In this document: piece after piece, positions 57,745-64,000 of the stretch | How the letters are laid out: each line of letters opens with the position of its first letter | Position numbering within the stretch: position 1 is the stretch's first letter | Source of the DNA: Stenogyne calaminthoides | Lineage: Eukaryota; Streptophyta; Magnoliopsida; Lamiales; Lamiaceae | DNA: 64,000 nucleotides | NCBI GenBank assembly: GCA_037126765.1 | Contig: JBBCBC010000030.1 | Location: 6,978,478-7,042,477 of the forward strand | Direction of reading: 5' to 3' | The notes under the pieces: generated by a model | Seen by the model: the letters and a program-made list of their open reading frames with translations, nothing else | What the model was told of the DNA's origin: nothing | Database searches by the model: none | Position numbers and translations under genes: made by a program

Positions 57745-59024
57745 ATGGCGCAGTTATTTCATACTAAAATACTCTGCACACTTTTTTCCATTAACTTACT
57801 GAGATTATCATTTGGATTAGATACACTCCTACCAAACCAAACAATTTCTATTGATCAAACTTTGATTTCTCATAAACATGATTTTGAGATGGGGTTTGTC
57901 TCCCCCGGCAAGTCCCAAAGTCATTTCTTGGGAACATGGTACAAAAACACCCCAGATGTTGTAGTTTGGGTTGCTAATAGAAACAACCCCGTCTACAACT
58001 CAAATGGTGTCACTTTTTCTATTTCAGGAAATGGAACTCTTATGATAAGCAATTCTGGAAGCATTATCTGGTCTGCAAATCCATCAGGGCCCGCGTCAAA
58101 TCCAATCTTACAGCTCCTGGATTCAGGGAACCTGGTTCTAGTAAACGAGACTACAGAAGAAGGTGGTTAAATATGGCAGAGTTTTGATTACCCAACTGAC
58201 ACCATATTACCAGGAATGAAGGTGGTTGATGACCCTGATGCCGGTGTGTTGAAGAATTTGACATCCTGGAAAAATTGGGATGATCCTTCACCTGGAGATT
58301 TTGTTGTCAGGATTGAAAACTAGGGATTGCCTGCTTTGTGGTTTACAGAGCCAAAAAGAAAACTTTCCGAGTTGGAATGTGGAATGGGCTTTACTTCGGT
58401 GGATCCCTACGCCTTCCAAATCAAATCTCCAAACCAGAAATGGTTTTCAGATGAGAGAGGTTGATATCTTTTACAGATAGTCCTCATGACAAATCAAGTT
58501 TGAGAAGAGCAACACTGGATACATCTGGTATAATCCACACTTATACCATGAATGCAAGAAAAGAAAAGTGCAATCTTCTCTACACAATTCCAGGAGACCA
58601 ATGTGACGAATATGGTCTATGTGGTCCTAATGGTATTTGCAGCTTTGAAAAGCCAGTTCGATGCCAATGTTTAAAGGGATATGCTCCAAATTCAAAAAAG
58701 AGTGGGACCTTCAAGATTGGTCCGGAGGGTGCACTAGAATTGCGTTGTTGAATTGCAGGAGTGGAGATGATTTTCAAGAGGTTAGAGGGGTCAAGTATCC
58801 CGATATGTTGGAGTTTCGGATAAACATTAGTATGAGCCTCGACGAATGCAGAGCAGAGTGCCTAAGAAACTGTAGTTGCACCGAGTATGTTAATCCTTAC
58901 ATAACAAATGGAGACAGCGGTTGTGTGATGTGGTTTGGGGATCTCATTGATACCAGACACCTTCCTGGGGTAGATAGTAAGCAAAACATCTATGTTCGGG
59001 TACCAATTTCAGAACTAGTGGAAT
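57745..59024 (+). pseudogene. RLK2: G-type lectin S-receptor-like kinase, first exon only, broken
   Basis: ATG 57745 opens a signal peptide (MAQLFHTKILCTLFSINLLRLSFG) and a well-kept B-lectin domain (SHKHDFEMGFVSPGKSQ, VVVWVANRNNPV, LLDSGNLVLVNETT). A TAA at 58168-58170 is the first break; the frame continues as IWQSFDYPTDTILPGMKV and SPGDFVVRIEN, then TAG 58321-58323. Frameshifts near 58355, 58440 and 58690 follow. The S-locus glycoprotein/EGF part (CDEYGLCGPNGICSFEK...CQCLKGY, 58603-58680) and the PAN/apple domain (ISMSLDECRAECLRNCSCTEY...GCVMWFGDLID, 58830-58950) are recognisable. The exon ends at a good donor (GTAAGT, 59025), the normal intron-1 position for this family. Transmembrane and kinase exons are not in the window; a mariner-like element starts 210 bp into the intron. 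Close paralogue of RLK1. Confidence 0.92.
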
Positions 59025-59499
59025 GTAAGTGCTTCTGACAACTGCTTATATTGTATGAAATGCACATATACTCACTATTTGTATAGTATACTGCTTTCAA
59101 GATATAGATACCTGATTTTGAGTAAAAAACTTAGACACAAGTTTTTGTGATGAATTCATAAATAACCTTCTATAGAAATATTTTTTTTTTGTGTCAAAGA
59201 GTCTGAAATCATTCTCTTTAACCAAAAAAATATACTCCCTCCGTCCACCTATAAGTTTCTCTATTTCCTTTTACATCCGTCCAACAATAAGTTTATTGTT
59301 TCCATAAATAGAAAAAGCAACACTCCACTATTAATATATTTATCCTCACTTTTTACACTATATTACAAAATTGCCACTGCTTATTTAAATTTAATTGTGG
59401 GCAAATTAAACAAGCAGCCCAGTTTAACACTAATTAAGTCAGAATTAGCATCTAACCATTCCCTCCCTTTATTAAAAAAGCCCAACAGAATTATAAACT

Positions 59500-59845
59500 C
59501 AACCCAACAATCATACCCACAAAAAAATACCCAAATCATCAAACCCTAGTTCATAATTTTCCATCCATCGGTCTCTCTACTTTCTCTCTCTCGTTCCTTC
59601 CGCCTCTCAAACCCTTCTTCACCGATCTTCTCTCTATTTTCCATGGTTCCTTCTTCACCGATCTTCTCTTTTCACAACTTCTTCTTCACCGTTTCAGATT
59701 TCACCGATACAAATTCCTTTGTTCCATTTACTCCGGCTATTTTATCTAATGGAGAGTATGATCCAACTCTTCCATTTACTTGTCTGTATTCTATGTCGGA
59801 TTCTGAAACCGTGTGCCTGAATTTTGTGCACCGGTTCTGACTAAG
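59500..59845 (+). other. CT-rich leader-like sequence with small open frame
   Basis: aaaccctagttcataatttt followed by ctctctactttctctctctc looks like a plant 5' leader. It runs into ATG 59643, which opens 65 codons (MVPSSPIFSFHNFFFTVSDFTD...) rich in Phe, Ser and Thr. The downstream 36-bp array is in another frame. This may be a captured gene start inside the MLE; I do not recognise the protein. Confidence 0.35.
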
Positions 59846-60045
59846 TTGTTCTTGGGGCCGTGAAGCTTGAATCTGAAATGTGTGTTCTTGGGGCCTCGAA
59901 TATTGAATCTAAAATTCGTGTTCTTGGGGCTGTGAAGCTTGAATCTGAAATGGGTGTTCTTGGGGCCTCGAATCTTGAATCTAAAATTGATGTTCTTGGG
60001 GCTGTGAAGCTTGAATCCGACTTTGATGTTCTTGAGATCATTTCG
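59845..60045 (+). repeat. 36-bp tandem repeats (5-6 units), coding on both strands
   Basis: Units at 59866, 59902, 59938, 59974 and 60010, each 36 bp. They alternate between '...ggggcctcgaat' and '...ggggctgtgaag' endings, so the true period is 72 bp. In one plus frame they read KLESEM.VLGASN / IESKI.VLGAVK. Because 36 is a multiple of 3 the opposite strand is open too. Confidence 0.9.
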
Positions 60046-60764
60046 TGATACTACTTGATGATTTCGGATGAGACATTGTTTTCTTTGAGTGTGAGGATGA
60101 TATGGTTGGCCAACCACCAACCAAAACCAAATGGCCAGGATCGATGGTGATGCTTAAGATTTTGTTACCTGATGTGTTCCCTTCTACTACTTCGACCATT
60201 AAATGGGAGGTTAAATCTAAACCCTTAATTTAATTTCTGTATTTTGTTGAATTTCAATGTGCCTTTGTTATGATCCACTGTTGCATGTAGATCTCAATGT
60301 GCCTTTGTTATGATCCAGTGTTTTGGTAATTATTTCCTTCACAATAATTGTTGATGATTATGATGTTTGTCTATATTGGATTATATGAGATTGTTTCAAT
60401 AATTCAGAAACGAATTAGTAACATGAGAATTATTTGACAAAATGCCCCTGAGGGAGTTCTTGATGTTTGTCTACTTATATTCCAATATTCAAAGACACTT
60501 GAACTAGGAATTAGGTAGTCAAACAATTGTCAACCCAAAGCTTTATTTCTCAACTTCAATGATCTTTTCTGGTATCAGAAAATTTGCTATGTAATATGTA
60601 TTGAATTTCTATATTGAATTTCTGTTTTTGGTAATTTGCTTGTGAATGCAGCAATGCTTGTTTTTGGTAATTTTCTTTTGAATGCAGCAATGCTTGTTTT
60701 TTGTTTTCTATTTTGCTTCATAAGTAGAGCATAAGTGTTTCTATTTTCTGTTTTGCTTATTTAT

Positions 60765-62250
60765 TTTGGTAAAATCTGATGCATATCTTTCTTGTTTCTA
60801 GGTTTGTCATGCCACCACTAATTGGTTATATGAGCTGATGTAAATCTGATGCATATCTTGTTCATTATTGTTTGTCATGCAACCACTACTTGTTTAGGAG
60901 GCTGACACTTAGTGAACTAAACACCTCATCCTACTCTATGATGATAAATTGTTAATTCTAGTTTGAGAGTTGCACATTCATAGCACTCAATGCTATGAAT
61001 GTGTAAATGGATGACCATGAGCTGATGTTTGATGCATCTTTTGATAAAATCTGATTGTCTAATGCATAATTTGTTCATTATTGATTGTCATGCAACCACT
61101 ACTTGTTTAGGAGGCTGACACTTAGTGAACTAAACACCTCATCCTACTCTATGATGATAAATTGTTAATTCTAGTTTGAGAGTTGCACATTCATAGCACT
61201 CAATGCTATGAATGTGTAAATGGATGACCATGAGCTGATGTTTGATGCATCTTTTGATAAATTCTGATTGTCTAATGCATAATTTGTTCATTATTGCTTG
61301 TCATGCAACCACTACTTGTTTAGGAGGCTGACACTTAGTGAACTAAACACCTCATCCTACTCTATGATGATAAATTGTTAACTCTAGTTTGAGAGTTGCA
61401 CATTCATAGCACTCAATGCTATGAATGTGTAAATGGATGACCATGAGCTGATGTTTGATGCATCTTTTGATATAATCTGATTGTCTAATGCATAATTTGT
61501 TCATTATTGCTTGTCATGCAACCACTACTTGTTTAGAAGGCTGACACTTAGTGAACTAAACACCTCATCCTACTCTATGATGATAAATTGTTAATTCTAG
61601 TTTGAGAGTTGCACATTCATAGCAGTCAATGCTATGAATGTGTAAATGGATGATCATGAGCTGATGTTTGATGCATCTTTTGATAAAATCTGATGCATAT
61701 CTTTCTTGTTTCTAGGTTTGTCATGCCACCACTAATTGGTTATATGAGCTGATGTTTGATGCATCGTTTGATAAAATCTGATTGTCTAATGCATAATTTG
61801 TTCATTATTGCTTGTCATGCAACCACTACTTGTTTAGGAGGCTGACACTTAGTGAACTAAACACCACTTCCTACTCTATGATGATAAATTATTAATTCTA
61901 GTTTGAGAGTTGCACATTCATAGCACTCAATGCTATGAATGTGTTAATGGATGACCATGAGCTGGTGTTTGATGCATCTTTTGATAAAATCTGATTGTCT
62001 AATGCATAATTTGTTCATTATTGCTTGTCATGCAACCACTACTTGTTTAGGAGGCTGACACTTAGTGAACTAAGCACCACTTCCTACTCTATGATGATAA
62101 ATTGTTAATTCCAGTTTTAGAGTTGCACATTCATAGCACTCAATGCTATGAATGTGTTAATGGATGACCATGAGCTGGTGTTTGATGCATCTTTTGATAA
62201 AATCTGATTGTCTAATGCATAATTTGTGAATTATTGCTTGTCACTTAGTG
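60765..62250 (+). repeat. 213-bp tandem repeats with a conserved 13-bp hairpin
   Basis: gctgatgtttgatgcatc marks unit starts at 61021, 61234, 61447, 61660, then 61748, 61961 and 62174 (gctggtg in the last two). The spacing is exactly 213 bp except for one 88-bp partial unit (61660-61748), which copies the array's start (60770-60840). Every full unit carries CACATTCATAGCA-ctcaa-TGCTATGAATGTG, a perfect 13-bp stem with a 5-base loop, at 60973, 61186, 61399, 61612 (gtcaa loop variant), 61913 and 62126. Confidence 0.95.
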
Positions 62251-62440
62251 AACTGAAATAAAAGTGCAACTGAGAATGCAATATTTAAATAAAAGTGCAA
62301 CATATTACAAAAAAGAGTATTTGAAGTTTACAACTGAAACAAAGGTAATCTGATAGTTCACACTGCACTTATGCCTATGTTTATGTTGTAAACATGCACT
62401 TCCTACTTGCCAAAATGAACAAAAAGTTGTACCCATCAAT

Positions 62441-63874
62441 CTAGTAGCCCAAGTCTGCCAATAAGTTGGTCAGATCATATGTAGAACCACCAACAAGATC
62501 AGCTTGCACCAAGTATTCAATGCATTCCCTAACTATCAACTCATCCACTTCCAAAACCATTGGAAGTAACCCTAGCCTCTGAAGTCTGTCCTTTTCCATG
62601 TGTGGAAGCTTGTAGTTATTCTGCCCCTTCACCTTCATAATCTCAAGCATGCATTGTTGTAGACTAAGAAAAACTTTGTTGATTTTGCTAGGTTCCATCT
62701 TTTCAAATGAGTCAGCAACAACATTAACAAGTTCATCAATATTGTATGCACCAGTCTCCATCAGTAATGATTGGAGAGCTCTAAACCAGCCCAAGTCATT
62801 GATATTGGTGTCTGGTGAGTTAGCTGGTTGTTGCATTAGAACAATGTTAAAGCCATCAGAACTTGTTGTTGCTCTAAATTCTGGATCCTCATTGCTTATA
62901 TGTGGTCTAGCATTATCTTGCTAAATTATTATGTCCTTGCTTGCATTAGGAGGCCATTTCTCCTTGATGGATGGTATAATCTGACTCAATGATGAACATG
63001 CATATTTATGTAGTAGTTGTAACAATTTTTTAAAAAAAAAACATGTATCTGAGAGTGCACCTGATGAATGAGACAATGCTTTATGACATCTTTGGTGATT
63101 GAATTTATGAATTTTGTCTCCATTGTGCCTCTGACCCTATTCTTACTGTTTCTTTGTGCTCCTTCTTGTTTGGTAAATGGAAACATGCTAATTTTCCCAT
63201 AAAAAAGTAGTTCACCATCACTTGAAAAACAAGGTCTTGCAACAGCGCACATAAACATGACTTTTGGAATGTGCTTCTTTGATTGGATTGTTCTATGTGG
63301 ATCTTCTTCTCCTTGAGCCAAGTATACCTTCCTTGATGTAGTTGTGAGATTGAACCACTTTTCATCAATATGTATGATATTGTGTATGCTCTTAAACTTC
63401 ACCACACCATGTGGTCTATCAAATTGCAGATTACTCAAACTGAATTTCAACCTAAGAAACTTGTTGGGTGCTGTTAAATGAGGTTTAATTGCATTGGAAT
63501 GATCTTTGATGATACCTAGTAAAACCCATTTCCCCACTGTGCTTTTACCAACTTTAATACTTGTGGCTAACCTTCTAATTGTTGACCTGTGGAAAATGGA
63601 GGTTGCCATGATTGCTTCCAATGGTACTTCAATTCTTCTCTTCAATTTTACAGAACCTGCTTTTTTTGAGCTTAAGAATATTGGTAACCTTTGTTCCATT
63701 TGTTTCTTTGCTGCGGCCCAAAGGTAGCTGATTGTTCTTCATGTGACTCCATATTTTGTTGCTGCCTCCTTCATCCTCCCCCTGTTGGGCTTTCCATTGA
63801 TGATATTTTGAAGAAGAAACTGTACTATTTTGTTACTTTCATCATTAGTTAAATTTGGTTTCTTCCCCACCATT
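62441..63874 (-). pseudogene. Mariner-like transposase (plant MLE), inactivated
   Basis: On the minus strand the ATG at 63874 gives MVGKKPNLTND, then a 1-base frameshift near 63840. The N-terminal helix-turn-helix region follows (IVQFLLQNIINGKPNRGRMKEAA), broken by a TGA at 63741-63739. The frame from 63699 runs through RLATSIKVGKSTVGKWV to the first catalytic Asp (HIDEKWFN, about 63375). It continues to KFINSITKDVI and the second Asp (QDNARPH, preceded by TAG at 62923-62921). The last ORF part (62836-62441) holds the third Asp in NDLGWFRALQS, followed by the C-terminus (ELVNVVADSFEKM). DD39D-type spacing and WF/NARPH motifs identify Tc1/mariner of plants. It catalyses cut-and-paste at TA and could mobilise Stowaway MITEs such as 18162-18402; this copy cannot. 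Confidence 0.9.
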
Positions 63875-64000
63875 ATGTTTTTTGTTTGTAGTAGTTGGAG
63901 TTATTCAATGTCACTTTGTTATTGTATTTATTGCTGAAGTTGTGGACTTGTAAACTCAAAACTTGGAGTTATTTATTTGATGTGGACTGCTTCTGTACTT

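Larger units (their letters stand above)
59235..64000 (-). mobile_element. Mariner-like element (MLE), one end in window
   Basis: CTCCCTCCGTCCACC at 59235, preceded by TA, is the terminal repeat type shared by plant mariner-like elements and Stowaway MITEs. A mariner transposase lies on the minus strand at 62441-63874, so the 59235 end is its 3' side. The other terminus is beyond the window. Between the end and the transposase are a leader-like CT-rich stretch, a 36-bp array and a 213-bp array, making this a large, repeat-expanded MLE. It is possible instead that 59235 belongs to a separate truncated MITE. Confidence 0.6.

Noticed and set aside
59791..60120. 109-aa minus-strand frame with FRFKLHSPKN repeats
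   Set aside because: A by-product of the 36-bp array; it has no start context or neighbouring exon.

Overview
The window looks like nuclear DNA from a eudicot plant, probably a repeat-rich pericentromeric or intergenic stretch. The evidence is AT-rich sequence, abundant Ty1/copia LTR retrotransposons, Stowaway/mariner, hAT-like and Harbinger-like DNA elements, and broken copies of plant-type genes (G-type lectin S-receptor-like kinases and a glutathione peroxidase). I find no intact host gene, no rRNA or tRNA, and no operon or CRISPR.

Layout. 1-2580: an NQ-rich gag-like fragment (minus), then a decayed copia pol (Copia-A, plus) with the start of its 3' LTR. 2700-5698: a better preserved copia pol (Copia-B, plus), whose 3' LTR (5809-17943) is split by a 10.4-kb Sirevirus-like element (F1, 6589-17003, TSD CATAT). 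17944-26890: small DNA transposons, many with visible target-site duplications, mixed with arrays of a ~125-bp repeat. 26900-31600: low-complexity sequence, a foldback insertion and a glutathione peroxidase pseudogene on the minus strand. 31600-38970: a GC-rich island, AT-rich duplications, a second locus of the ~125-bp repeat with a hAT-like insertion, a precise 40-bp minisatellite with one G-box per unit, and foldback and TIR-like elements. 38990-40755: receptor-kinase pseudogene 1 (RLK1). 41356-42905: an LTR fragment. 43418-57695: a 14.3-kb Sirevirus-like element on the minus strand (F2, TSD TCTTT), sitting about 45 bp before the ATG of receptor-kinase copy 2 (RLK2, 57745-59024). F2's own 5' LTR carries a solo LTR of F1 (TSD GTTTA). 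59235 to the window end: a mariner-like element in what would be RLK2 intron 1, with a broken transposase (minus) and two internal tandem-repeat arrays.

How it fits together. The insertions can be ordered from nesting: the RLK duplication, then F2, then the F1 LTR inside F2; and Copia-B, then F1. A technical point matters for every open reading frame in F1 and F2: their LTR pairs differ mostly at CAG/CTG trinucleotides. This points to sequencing-consensus errors at CHG-methylated sites, so stops and frameshifts in these elements may not be real.
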